From contig UQRR01000043.1 in assembly GCA_900543455.1 (NCBI GenBank), forward strand, positions 1 to 18,177: a DNA stretch of 18,177 nucleotides, written 5' to 3'. The notes under the pieces were generated by a model. That model had not been told where the DNA came from and did no database searches. It saw only the letters and a list, made by a program, of their open reading frames with translations. Position 1 is the stretch's first letter. The number at the start of each line of letters is the position of its first letter. The DNA comes from an uncultured Dialister sp. (GTDB lineage: Bacteria; Bacillota; Negativicutes; Veillonellales; Dialisteraceae). Both the position numbers and the translations under genes were made by a program. Below, piece after piece: positions 8,326 through 14,510 of this stretch.

Positions 8326-9069
8326 TCACACCTCGCTGCGATAGACGTCGAAGCCATTGGTCTCGATCTCATCCACGAGCTCGGGGCCGCCTTCTTTCAC
8401 GATCCTGCCATCGATCAGGACGTGGACGAATTCCGGCTGGATAAATTTCAGGATCTGGTTCAGATGGGTGATGAGAAGGATCGCATTTCCTTCATTGTGG
8501 TATTCAGAAATATTCTTCGATACGATGCGGACAGCATCGACATCGAGTCCCGAGTCTGTTTCATCGAGCATCGCGAGCTTCGGATCGAGGATCCTAAGCT
8601 GCAGGATCTCGCTCTTCTTGCGTTCCCCGCCGGAGAAGCCGTCATTCAGGTAGCGGTCTGCATAGGACGGATCCATGGCGAGGTCTTCCATGCGCTGACG
8701 CATGAGACGCTTGAACGGGAAAAGGCGCTGCTGCTTCCCGGAAATCGTCGTCTTCGCGGTACGGATGAAATTTTCCATCGTGATGCCGGCGACCGAGATC
8801 GGGTTCTGGAAAGACAGAAAGATACCGAGCTTCGCTCTCTTATCGACAGAAAGCTGTGTGATATCCTCTCCTTCGAAGTATATATGACCCTCAGTGATCT
8901 GATAGACAGGATTTCCCATGATGGCGTGAAGCAGCGTCGACTTGCCTGCCCCATTGACACCCATAATGACATGGACTTCTCCCTGATTCACGGTGAGGTT
9001 AATGCCGTGAAGGAGCTCTTTCCCGCCTACAGATACGTGGAGATTCTCCACGCGAAGTAATTCACTCAT
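8326..9069 (-). CDS. sufC: SufC, Fe-S assembly ATPase
   Basis: This 247-aa ABC-type ATPase drives conformational change in the SufBCD scaffold. Walker A is GVNGAGKST (37-45), the Q-loop is Gln88, the signature is FSGGE (145-149, followed by RKKSEI, a SufC hallmark) and Walker B is LAMLDE (165-170), then TDSGLD. No membrane segments are present, as expected for a cytoplasmic ATPase. It is the first gene of the operon. The start at 9069 follows GAGGTGA, and a near-consensus promoter lies about 70-100 bp upstream. Confidence 0.96.
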   Translation of the reverse strand: MSELLRVENLHVSVGGKELLHGINLTVNQGEVHVIMGVNGAGKSTLLHAIMGNPVYQITEGHIYFEGEDITQLSVDKRAKLGIFLSFQNPISVAGITMENFIRTAKTTISGKQQRLFPFKRLMRQRMEDLAMDPSYADRYLNDGFSGGERKKSEILQLRILDPKLAMLDETDSGLDVDAVRIVSKNISEYHNEGNAILLITHLNQILKFIQPEFVHVLIDGRIVKEGGPELVDEIETNGFDVYRSEV

Positions 9070-9096
9070 TTGATCACCTCATGATATATTGTAAAC

Positions 9097-9122
9097 TTGT
9101 ATGCGTATTTCTTCGTATACAA
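9097..9122. promoter_or_regulatory. Inverted repeat in the suf leader, candidate operator
   Basis: TTGTATGCG (9097-9105) and CGTATACAA (9114-9122) are inverted repeats matching at 8 of 9 positions with an 8-bp spacer. The site lies between the suf start point (about 9131) and the sufC RBS, where a repressor could block elongation. An Fe-S or iron sensor would be a natural ligand, but the sequence is not a match I recognise for IscR, SufR or Fur. Confidence 0.4.
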
Positions 9123-9137
9123 TTGATAACTTATTTC

Positions 9138-9166
9138 ATTATATTCGATTTAGGCAGGGATTACAA
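9138..9166 (-). promoter_or_regulatory. Promoter of the suf operon
   Basis: On the minus strand TTGTAA (9161-9166), a 17-bp spacer and a perfect TATAAT (9138-9143) form a strong sigma-70 promoter. It would give a leader of about 60 nt before sufC. Confidence 0.8.
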
Positions 9167-9169
9167 TGG

Positions 9170-9758
9170 GGAAATGAATAGGGTTCGGGGTTCCAGAAAA
9201 TCTGGACTGCGGAATGAGGAAGGTGGCGGCTTCTCCGCCAATTTGAAAAACAGGATAAATGACTAGGGACTAGGGACTTGTGACTGGTGACTAAAAGACT
9301 AGGAGACTTGGAAACATCAGACTTCCGTATCGTCATTTCGAGCGCAGCGAGAAATCTTCCTTGCAGACCGACAAACGACGCCTATGTGAACGCAAAAACA
9401 CGCAGCAACAAGGCATCGTTTCCCTGCCAGTGCTTATGTGATACTGACCGCAGTGCAAGAAAGATCCCTCGGCTGCGCTCGGGATGACGATACGAGGAAT
9501 GGCTACCCCAAAAAGCTTGAAAGCAGGGATGAGTGGCTAGCAGCTAGTGACTTGTGACTTGTGACTGGTAGCCAGGGATTAGTAGCTAGGGATTAGGTTT
9601 GCGATACGAGAAAACCGCTATTTTCAAACCCTCGCGGCGCCTCTGCTTTTTATGCGCCGCACCAACCCCTTTGAACCTCTTGAACCTATAGAACCCGCTG
9701 AACCTCTTTCTCACACAATCAAGAGACAGCACGCCCACGGGCTAACCCTAAGCCCAGC
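9170..9758. repeat. Intergenic repeat block between suf and the binding-protein gene
   Basis: No gene is seen. Modules in order: a GGTGGCGGCTTCTCCGCC palindrome (about 9222-9239); degenerate GACTAGGGACTAGGGACTTG/TGACTGGTGACT repeats (9259-9310); an inverted-repeat element at 9332-9488; the TTGAAAGCAGGGATGAG module (about 9518); another degenerate tandem tract of GTGACTTGTGACTGG and TAGGGATTAGG units (about 9538-9598); a GCGGCGC...GCGCCGC hairpin (9634-9660); a roughly 9-bp repeat of the form TTGAACCTC (9671-9710); and the GGCTAACCCT module (about 9740). Confidence 0.7.
9332..9488. repeat. Inverted-repeat element (157 bp), one of three full copies
   Basis: The left end (GTCATTTCGAGCGCAGCGAG, then AAATCTTCCTTGCAGA) and the right end (TGCAAGAAAGATCCCTCGG, then CTGCGCTCGGGATGAC) are imperfect inverted repeats of about 35 bp. 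About 85 bp of unrelated-looking DNA lies between them. Copies occur at 10819-10962 and 11127-11269, and a half copy at 106-150. It carries no gene and could be a MITE-like or REP-like dispersed repeat. Confidence 0.75.
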
Positions 9759-9793
9759 AAAAAAGGATTCCCTCGTCATGAGAGAATCCTTTT
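9759..9793 (-). terminator. Terminator of the binding-protein gene
   Basis: GGATTCCCTC (9765-9774) pairs with GAGAGAATCC (9780-9789) with one mismatch, extended by A/T pairs. The A-run at 9759-9764 becomes the T-run on the minus strand. It lies about 10 bp past the stop codon at 9803. Confidence 0.85.
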
Positions 9794-9802
9794 CACGCTT
9801 AC

Positions 9803-10630
9803 CTATTTCTTCACATCCGGTTCTTTTTCGAAATTCGTATCCGCGAACCATTTGTCATAAATCTTATCATATTCTCCATTATTCATGAGCTTGCCCAGTG
9901 CTTCATTCACTTCTTTCTGCAGCGCAGGGTCCTTCTTATTGAGCAACATGACGAAGCCGCCGCTGCCGGAAATGATGCCGGCAGCGCGGAGCTTGTCCGC
10001 TGCCCCATGCGTCATGTAGAAGAGAGCGACAGGCTTATCGAGGATAAGCGCATCAGCCTCCTTGCTTTCCACGGCCTGAATGAGCTGGTCATGATAGTCA
10101 TACTCCTTCACTGTCGCGCCGAGCTGCTTGGCCGTCGTCACATAGACGGTGCCTTTTTCGACAGCGACCGTCTTGCCGACAAGATCCTGCGAGCCGTGGA
10201 TGCGTTCATCATCCTTACGAGACAGGATAGACACGCTTTCCTTATTGTAGTAAATCGAGGAGAAATTCACCTTATCTGCGCGATCCTGCGTCATATCACA
10301 GGCTGCTACGGCGATGTCAGCCTTATTGTCTGCGACCGCCTGCACGATCTGGTCAAAAGGCATGCTCTTGTACTCGGTCTTCGCCCCCATTTCTTTGGCG
10401 ACCGCATTCGTGATATCCACATCGAAGCCGATGATCTTATCTTCTTTATCCTTATAGACAAAGGGCGGATATGTCGCGATGCAGGCGACCTTCAGTGTCC
10501 GTTCCGCGGCTCCTGATGCCGCTACTTTCTCCGGGCTGCTCTTTGCGGGCGCTCCCCCGCAGCCAGCCGTGACTCCCAATGCTGCCAAAGTGAGAAGGGC
10601 AGCTCCTGCTTTCATCCATTGACGATTCAT
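9803..10630 (-). CDS. Amino-acid-type ABC substrate-binding lipoprotein, orphan
   Basis: This 275-aa protein is a family 3 periplasmic binding protein. It has a lipoprotein signal peptide with lipobox VTAGC and the modified cysteine at residue 24. The mature domain begins LKVACIATYPPFVYKDKEDK and continues with IGFDVDITNAVAKEMG and MPFDQIVQAVADNKADIAVAA, the family signature of polar amino-acid binding proteins. The C-terminal helix motif (NNGEYDKIYDKWF) is also typical. It should capture an amino acid outside the inner membrane and hand it to an ABC permease. No permease or ATPase gene is next to it; both neighbours are repeat DNA, so its partners must be elsewhere. The start follows AAGGAGG (10638-10644). 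Substrate is not predictable from sequence alone. Confidence 0.9.
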   Translation of the reverse strand: MNRQWMKAGAALLTLAALGVTAGCGGAPAKSSPEKVAASGAAERTLKVACIATYPPFVYKDKEDKIIGFDVDITNAVAKEMGAKTEYKSMPFDQIVQAVADNKADIAVAACDMTQDRADKVNFSSIYYNKESVSILSRKDDERIHGSQDLVGKTVAVEKGTVYVTTAKQLGATVKEYDYHDQLIQAVESKEADALILDKPVALFYMTHGAADKLRAAGIISGSGGFVMLLNKKDPALQKEVNEALGKLMNNGEYDKIYDKWFADTNFEKEPDVKK

Positions 10631-10678
10631 TCAAACGCCTCCTTGAAAGACTGTAGGATACATCAACCCATTTTCTTC

Positions 10679-10707
10679 ATTATAAAAGCTGGAAGAGAAA
10701 TAGGCAA
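10679..10707 (-). promoter_or_regulatory. Promoter of the binding-protein gene
   Basis: On the minus strand TTGCCT (10702-10707), 17 bp and TATAAT (10679-10684) form a good sigma-70 promoter about 50 bp before the ATG. Confidence 0.7.
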
Positions 10708-10818
10708 GGGAATTTAGGGTTCAGGGTTCAGGGTTCAGGGCTCGAGTTGAATTAGAAATTAGAAATACGAAATGGCGGTGGCGGCTTCGCCGCAATTTTG
10801 ACAGCGCTTCGCGCCGTC

Positions 10819-10962
10819 GTCATTTCGAGCGTAGCCGAGAAATCTATATTGCAGAACGTTCATTGCCTGATGTGAGGCAGCACCAGGACATCGTTTCCCC
10901 TCAGCGCATACACGCTGATTCCCACAGTGCAGTAAAGATCCCTCGGCTACGCTCGGGATGAC
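10819..10962. repeat. Inverted-repeat element (144 bp)
   Basis: This copy has the most regular ends: GTCATTTCGAGCGTAGCCGA at the left and TCGGCTACGCTCGGGATGAC at the right. The interior contains GTGAGGCAGCACCAGGACAT, shared almost exactly with the copy at 11127-11269 but not with that at 9332-9488. Confidence 0.8.
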
Positions 10963-11126
10963 GATGCTGGAGAATCCCAGTCACCAATCACCAGTCACTA
11001 GTCACTCCTAATCCCCAATCCCTAATCCCTAGCTACTTGTCCCCGCTTTCAAACTTCGAGTTGAATTAGAAATACGAAATGGCAGTGGCGGCTTCGCCGC
11101 AATTTTGATAGCGCTCCGCGTGCATC

Positions 11127-11269
11127 GTCATTTCGAGCGTAGCCCTCAATCTTTATTGCAGAACGCTCAACGCCTGTTGTGAGGCAGCACCAGGGCATCG
11201 TTTCCCCTCAGCGCCTACACGCTGATTCCCACAGTGCAGTAAAGATCCCTCGGCTACGCTCGGGATGAC
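11127..11269. repeat. Inverted-repeat element (143 bp)
   Basis: This copy is nearly identical to 10819-10962 in its interior and right end. The left end is decayed (GTAGCCCTCAATC where the other copy has GTAGCCGAGAAATC), so the inverted repeat is partly broken. Confidence 0.75.
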
Positions 11270-11330
11270 GATACCAGAGAATCCCAGTCACTAGTGCCAA
11301 GACAACAACCAACCAACTTCCCCCAAAAAG

Positions 11331-11364
11331 AAAAAGCCCGCCGGATGAGTCATATCCAGCGGGC
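11331..11364 (-). terminator. Terminator of the DASS permease gene
   Basis: GCCCGCCGGAT (11336-11346) pairs with ATCCAGCGGGC (11354-11364) with one mismatch around a 7-nt loop. The A-run at 11331-11335 gives the T-run on the minus strand. It ends a 3' UTR of about 50-80 nt. Confidence 0.9.
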
Positions 11365-11415
11365 ATAAAAGGAGGAGATTATTTCTTATTATTATATTTT
11401 ACTAATATATCTTTA

Positions 11416-12717
11416 TTAGTTCGGGAAGAATGGCCATACGATCGGGATGACGATGACAGATACGATCAGGCAGACCACCACGAGGCCGGAACCGGATTTG
11501 ACATAGTCCATGAAGGAATACTTGCCTGGTCCAAGTACCAAGGTGTTTGGCGGAGTGCCGACAGGGGTAGCAAAGGCACAAGAGGACGCGATCAGGATCG
11601 CCATGAGGACTGCTCTCGGGGAAGCGCCGACCTGGGTAGCCAGAGCGATACCTACCGGGCAAAGCAGAGCCTTGGAGGCGGTGTTACTCATGAACTGGGT
11701 CAGGATGACTGCGAGGACGAAAAGAACAGCGGTGATGAGATAAGGAGACGGGTTACCGCCCATAGCTGCGACAGTGAAGGACGCGATCATCTTGCCTGCG
11801 CCGGAGGTATTCATGGCAGTAGCCATCGGGATCATGCCGGCGAAGAGGAAAATGGTGACCCAGTCAATGGAGTCATAGGCCTGACGTTCTGTAAGGCAGC
11901 CGGTAACAACGCAGAGGAGTGCGCCGATGACAGCTGCGATTTCCAGCGGAACAAGGTCCGTCGCCATGGTGACGATGACGCCGAGCATGATGACACCGCA
12001 GATGATCTTCTTGGTCTTGGTGGTTTCGTTCGCTTCGATCTCCTGTTCGACTTCTGCCGTCTTTGCGAAGGAGTCATCCACCTTCACTTCCGGAAGGATG
12101 TGACGACCGATGAGCAGCATATAGATGATGCCGCAAACGGTGATCGGAATACCGATATATGCATATTCAAAGAAGGAGAACTGCAGCTCAGGCATACCAG
12201 CGGTTTTCAGAGCCACGTTTGCAATGATGTTTGGCGGCGTACCGATCAGTGTGCAGGTACCGCCGAGGCCAGCAGCGAATGCCAGCGGCATGAGGATACG
12301 GGATGGCGACAGATTGGCTTCTTTGCAGACGCCGATGATGACTGGAATGAGGCAGGCTGTGGTACCGGTATTCGAGAGGAATGCCGACATGACAGCTGCG
12401 ATGATCATGACGCCGATCATCAGCTTCGTCTCACTGGTGCCGAAGACTTTGACGATACGGGCGCCGATATCCTGCGCCAGGCCCGTATAGAACATCGCAG
12501 CCCCGACGACGAACATGCCGCCGAAAAGTACGACGGTAGAATCAGCGAGGCCAAGGAATACTTCCTTCAGCGGTACCAGCCCGAGCAGCCAGCAGCAAAC
12601 AGCAGAAGCGATCGAAGTGACCGCCAGCGGAATCTTTTCGGTGACGAAAAGAATAGCGACGACAAGCAGAAGCAGCAGACATTTCACTGCTGGATCCATC
12701 GCGATTAAGAAATCCAT
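11416..12717 (-). CDS. DASS/SLC13-type anion permease (dicarboxylate-like)
   Basis: This 433-aa inner-membrane protein has about eleven hydrophobic segments and the inverted two-repeat plan of the divalent anion:Na+ symporter family. Each half carries the SNT motif that binds substrate and sodium (residues 115-117 in LSNTGTTA and 344-346 in MSNTASKA) and a GTPPN loop (159-163 and 387-391). A hydrophilic loop at about 210-235 separates the halves. Likely substrates are C4-dicarboxylates such as succinate, malate or fumarate, with sulfate less likely; substrate is an inference from the family. The AGGAGG upstream lies 13 nt from the ATG, a wide spacing that predicts modest translation. No regulator is adjacent. 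A succinate permease would suit the succinate-decarboxylating lifestyle known for several Negativicutes. Confidence 0.88.
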   Translation of the reverse strand: MDFLIAMDPAVKCLLLLLVVAILFVTEKIPLAVTSIASAVCCWLLGLVPLKEVFLGLADSTVVLFGGMFVVGAAMFYTGLAQDIGARIVKVFGTSETKLMIGVMIIAAVMSAFLSNTGTTACLIPVIIGVCKEANLSPSRILMPLAFAAGLGGTCTLIGTPPNIIANVALKTAGMPELQFSFFEYAYIGIPITVCGIIYMLLIGRHILPEVKVDDSFAKTAEVEQEIEANETTKTKKIICGVIMLGVIVTMATDLVPLEIAAVIGALLCVVTGCLTERQAYDSIDWVTIFLFAGMIPMATAMNTSGAGKMIASFTVAAMGGNPSPYLITAVLFVLAVILTQFMSNTASKALLCPVGIALATQVGASPRAVLMAILIASSCAFATPVGTPPNTLVLGPGKYSFMDYVKSGSGLVVVCLIVSVIVIPIVWPFFPN

Positions 12718-12764
12718 AACGTTCTTACATCCTCCTATGGGTGTGAATTTGGGGAAGGAATCTA

Positions 12765-12925
12765 GGGAAACACTGATTCAATCGTTATCGGATTTCATTC
12801 TTGGATTTTTATAAAGAGCGAGGAGACATTCGACGCGAATAGCGAGCTATTTAAGGAGGATGTCGACGACGCTATGTATAAAAACCCATATGAAATCTGA
12901 TTCTGTGATTTAATCAGCGTTTCCC
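12765..12925. mobile_element. 161-bp palindromic MITE with TA target duplication
   Basis: The ends GGGAAACACTGATTCAATC and GATTTAATCAGCGTTTCCC are inverted repeats matching at 17 of 19 positions. The similarity continues inward through most of the element (for example GGATTTCATTCTTGGATTTT against the complement of the right arm), with the centre near AATAGCGAGCTATT. TA lies on both sides (12763-12764 and 12926-12927). A TA target duplication is typical of MITEs moved by IS630/Tc1-mariner transposases. No transposase is present. It separates the DASS permease RBS from upstream DNA. Confidence 0.75.
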
Positions 12926-12974
12926 TATATCCTTCTAAGAAATGTATGTGGAGAGTTGCTCTTCAAAATTCTCA

Positions 12975-13178
12975 TTACGTTTTCCCCTTTTTTATGAAGC
13001 GGGATTCTTTTTCGGGATACACAATGCTGACCGGCTGCCAATCTTCATAGTGACCATAGGTACTGATGAGTCCGAAATTTGATTGATCTGTCTCTATGAA
13101 GCGGAAATAGTAATTTTTATCCCATTCCTTCATGAGTGGCAACAGGTCCAATCCGGTGTTCCCTTTTTGTTCTGTCAC
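12975..13178 (-). CDS. Small hypothetical protein, 67 aa
   Basis: I do not recognise this protein. It starts with GTG at 13178 after a near-perfect AAGGAGG with 5-nt spacing, which is the strongest support that it is real. The product is hydrophilic with an aromatic-rich centre (DKNYYFRFIETDQSNFGLI, then STYGHYEDWQPV) and a basic tail (RFIKKGKT). It has no signal peptide or membrane segment. A 28-bp motif in its promoter region is shared with the 62-aa gene at 13995-14183. The MITE at 12765-12925 lies just downstream and no clear terminator was found. Confidence 0.6.
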   Translation of the reverse strand: MTEQKGNTGLDLLPLMKEWDKNYYFRFIETDQSNFGLISTYGHYEDWQPVSIVYPEKESRFIKKGKT

Positions 13179-13223
13179 GTGAACCTCCTTTCTGAAAAAC
13201 CAACAAGAACAACTGACAGGGAA

Positions 13224-13271
13224 AGCATAGCATTTATGTGAGTAAATTAAAAATATATGATAGGAATTTTA
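13224..13271 (-). promoter_or_regulatory. Promoter and shared 28-bp motif before the 67-aa gene
   Basis: A 28-bp motif (13244-13271; plus strand begins AAATTAAAAATATATGATAG and ends GAATTTTA) is repeated with one mismatch at 14279-14306. On the minus strand its 3' edge contains TTTAAT, followed after 16 bp by TATGCT (13224-13229). These would be weak -35 and -10 boxes with the motif overlapping and lying upstream of the -35, a common activator position. Confidence 0.45.
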
Positions 13272-13476
13272 AGTGCTCCTATTTATCTTCTCATTCCAGT
13301 TGGTTTGGTAGTTCATCTTTCTGTCGCATTTATGCCTGCGCGGAATATGTTATTGCTCTTGCTGCGCAGATGCGACACCGACCAATGAGCCCCCGGGCGG
13401 CTTTTCCGCTGACGAGCCTTGTTTCTCCGCCAATGAAAAGATCTCTCGCTTTCATTTTGTCATGCCCCCACGAGAG
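13272..13476. other. Intergenic stretch without recognised gene
   Basis: Between the shared motif and the 310-bp element there is no ORF with a convincing RBS. A short minus-strand frame (about 13330-13460) is open but lacks start signals and runs into the element, so nothing is called here. Confidence 0.5.
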
Positions 13477-13786
13477 TAATGCTATTAAGCTAAGCGGCAG
13501 AACGTCTTGGCTCCCCATCGGGGGAGCTCCCCGAAGGGGAGAGGGGGGCTACGTAGCGGTATTGCATGAAAGTGTTGGAATATCGATACCATCGAACTAT
13601 TCAACATAGCACGCTATACCGCTAGCATGCCCCATCTCGCTCTTCTCGAAATGGCGTCTCACTGGATTTTAGCGTCGCTTCGCTCCTAAAAATCCAGTTC
13701 GCTTGCACATATTGCCTTCGGCACTTCCCCCGAAGGGGGAAGCAAGACATTACGTAGCTAACGATTTCCTTAACTTAATAGCATTG
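13477..13786. mobile_element. 310-bp palindromic MITE-like element, copy 2
   Basis: The same element as at 3482-3791 and the same length. The terminal inverted repeats are AATGCTATTAAG (left) and CTTAATAGCATT (right). It is flanked by a perfect 10-bp direct repeat CCCACGAGAG (13467-13476 and 13787-13796), read as a target-site duplication. The centre has the same orientation as in copy 1, but the 76-nt arm is on the right side here (13633-13708), reverse-complemented. No transposase is encoded, so movement would need a helper. Confidence 0.85.
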
Positions 13787-13839
13787 CCCACGAGAGGGAT
13801 CATCGGCTACCAGGCGGTATCTCCCATACCCCATCCCAT

Positions 13840-13871
13840 AAAAAAAGGACCCGCCGCTGAACGGGTCCTTT
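13840..13871 (-). terminator. Terminator for the 62-aa gene
   Basis: AAAGGACCCG (13844-13853) pairs perfectly with CGGGTCCTTT (13862-13871) around an 8-nt loop. The A-run at 13840-13846 gives a T-run on the minus strand. It is about 125 bp beyond the stop of the gene at 13995-14183, leaving an unusually long 3' UTR. Confidence 0.85.
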
Positions 13872-13994
13872 AGGCAAGCCATCTTGCATTCAAACTGAGG
13901 AAGGTAACAGGATGAAATACATTATAGTGAGACAGCTTTCAAACAAAGGGAAGATGATGGGCTGTAGGCGATCTGTCCTGCGCCCATGTATATT

Positions 13995-14183
13995 TTAATG
14001 AAGGTGAGCGATGAAGCTCAGTTTTCTTCTGTGCAATGTTTCAAGCTGAGACAGAGTCAGCTCATTGCCCTGAATGGTATCGGTGAACTGACGAGTCTGT
14101 TCCTTATCATGAAGATACTGGCTGGCTGCATCAAGCCGATGGGTAAAAATTCTGTCAAATGGGGTTGTGTGTTTTGCTAACAT
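13995..14183 (-). CDS. Small hypothetical protein, 62 aa
   Basis: I do not recognise this protein. The ATG at 14183 follows AAAGGAG at a spacing of about 9 nt. The product is basic and rich in His, Gln and Thr (HRLDAASQYLHDKEQTRQFT) and appears to be helical, with no signal peptide or membrane segment. The reverse strand is also open over this interval but lacks an RBS. It shares a 28-bp upstream motif with the 67-aa gene at 12975-13178 and faces a divergent LysR gene. The two small proteins are not obviously similar to each other. Confidence 0.55.
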   Translation of the reverse strand: MLAKHTTPFDRIFTHRLDAASQYLHDKEQTRQFTDTIQGNELTLSQLETLHRRKLSFIAHLH

Positions 14184-14219
14184 TTTCCATCACTCCTTTA
14201 TGAAATTGGCCTTGCGGCG

Positions 14220-14241
14220 TTTTCCTGTCCTGGCAGACATG
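14220..14241. repeat. 22-bp direct repeat, copy 1
   Basis: TTTTCCTGTCCTGGCAGACA followed by TG recurs at 14466-14487 with one mismatch (G to A). The copies are 246 bp apart in the divergent region between the 62-aa gene and the LysR gene. Copy 1 lies in the 5' leader of the 62-aa gene and copy 2 in that of the LysR gene. Confidence 0.75.
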
Positions 14242-14258
14242 GGATTTAACTTGACTAT

Positions 14259-14306
14259 ATGATACAAAATTTATCGTAAAATTAAAAATATCTGATAGGA
14301 ATTTTA
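14259..14306 (-). promoter_or_regulatory. Promoter and shared 28-bp motif before the 62-aa gene
   Basis: The 28-bp motif (14279-14306; plus strand AAATTAAAAATATCTGATAG then GAATTTTA) differs at one base from that at 13244-13271. On the minus strand TTTAAT at its edge is followed after 16 bp by TATCAT (14259-14264), the same geometry as before the 67-aa gene. Confidence 0.45.
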
Positions 14307-14407
14307 GTTATCCGAAGAAAATCATTGATACTTACAGGAATGAAAGTCATGCAAATCTGAAAATGACAGCACGCCTCCTCATATTTGCTATTCATTAGCG
14401 TTTATGA

Positions 14408-14436
14408 TTGCACTTATTAGTTATTTCTTATATAAT
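14408..14436 (+). promoter_or_regulatory. Promoter of the LysR-type gene
   Basis: TTGCAC (14408-14413), 17 bp and TATAAT (14431-14436) form a strong sigma-70 promoter. An inverted repeat TAGGA...TCCTA (14440-14456) covers the expected start point near 14443 and could be an operator. Confidence 0.7.
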
Positions 14437-14465
14437 ATATAGGACCATGATTCCTATGTGCATTC

Positions 14466-14487
14466 TTTTCCTATCCTGGCAGACATG
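14466..14487. repeat. 22-bp direct repeat, copy 2
   Basis: TTTTCCTATCCTGGCAGACA followed by TG matches 14220-14241 at 21 of 22 positions. It sits in the LysR leader and is framed by GCATTC (14460-14465) and GAATGC (14492-14497), which could pair and place the repeat in a loop. Confidence 0.7.
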
Positions 14488-14510
14488 ATCTGAATGCAAA
14501 GGAGATTTAT

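Larger units (their letters stand above)
10708..11330. repeat. Duplicated repeat block (two units about 307-314 bp apart)
   Basis: No gene is seen. A TTTAGGGTTCAGGGTTCAGG run (about 10712-10740) is followed by two imperfect direct copies of one composite unit: CGAGTTGAATTAGAAATACG, GGCGGCTTCGCCGC, an inverted-repeat element, then CAGTCAC-type units. The copies begin at 10743 and 11057. The inverted-repeat elements lie at 10819-10962 and 11127-11269. Between them, 10979-11040 is a degenerate tandem tract (CAGTCACTAGTCACTCC, then AATCCCTAATCCCTAG). The offset of 307 bp over most of the unit points to a segmental duplication or repeated insertion. Confidence 0.75.

Noticed and set aside
10712..10740. 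GGGTTCA runs as telomeric DNA
   Set aside because: The tracts are short, degenerate and internal to a bacterial chromosome-like gene context, so they are simple repeats rather than chromosome ends.
13912..13998. 28-codon plus-strand frame (MKYIIVRQL...) preceded by GAGGAAGG
   Set aside because: Short, with only a weak RBS, no promoter, and it lies in the 3' UTR of the opposing small gene. Not enough to call.
13986..14180. 64-codon plus-strand frame over the 62-aa gene
   Set aside because: No Shine-Dalgarno precedes it, while the minus-strand gene has AAAGGAG and a downstream terminator.
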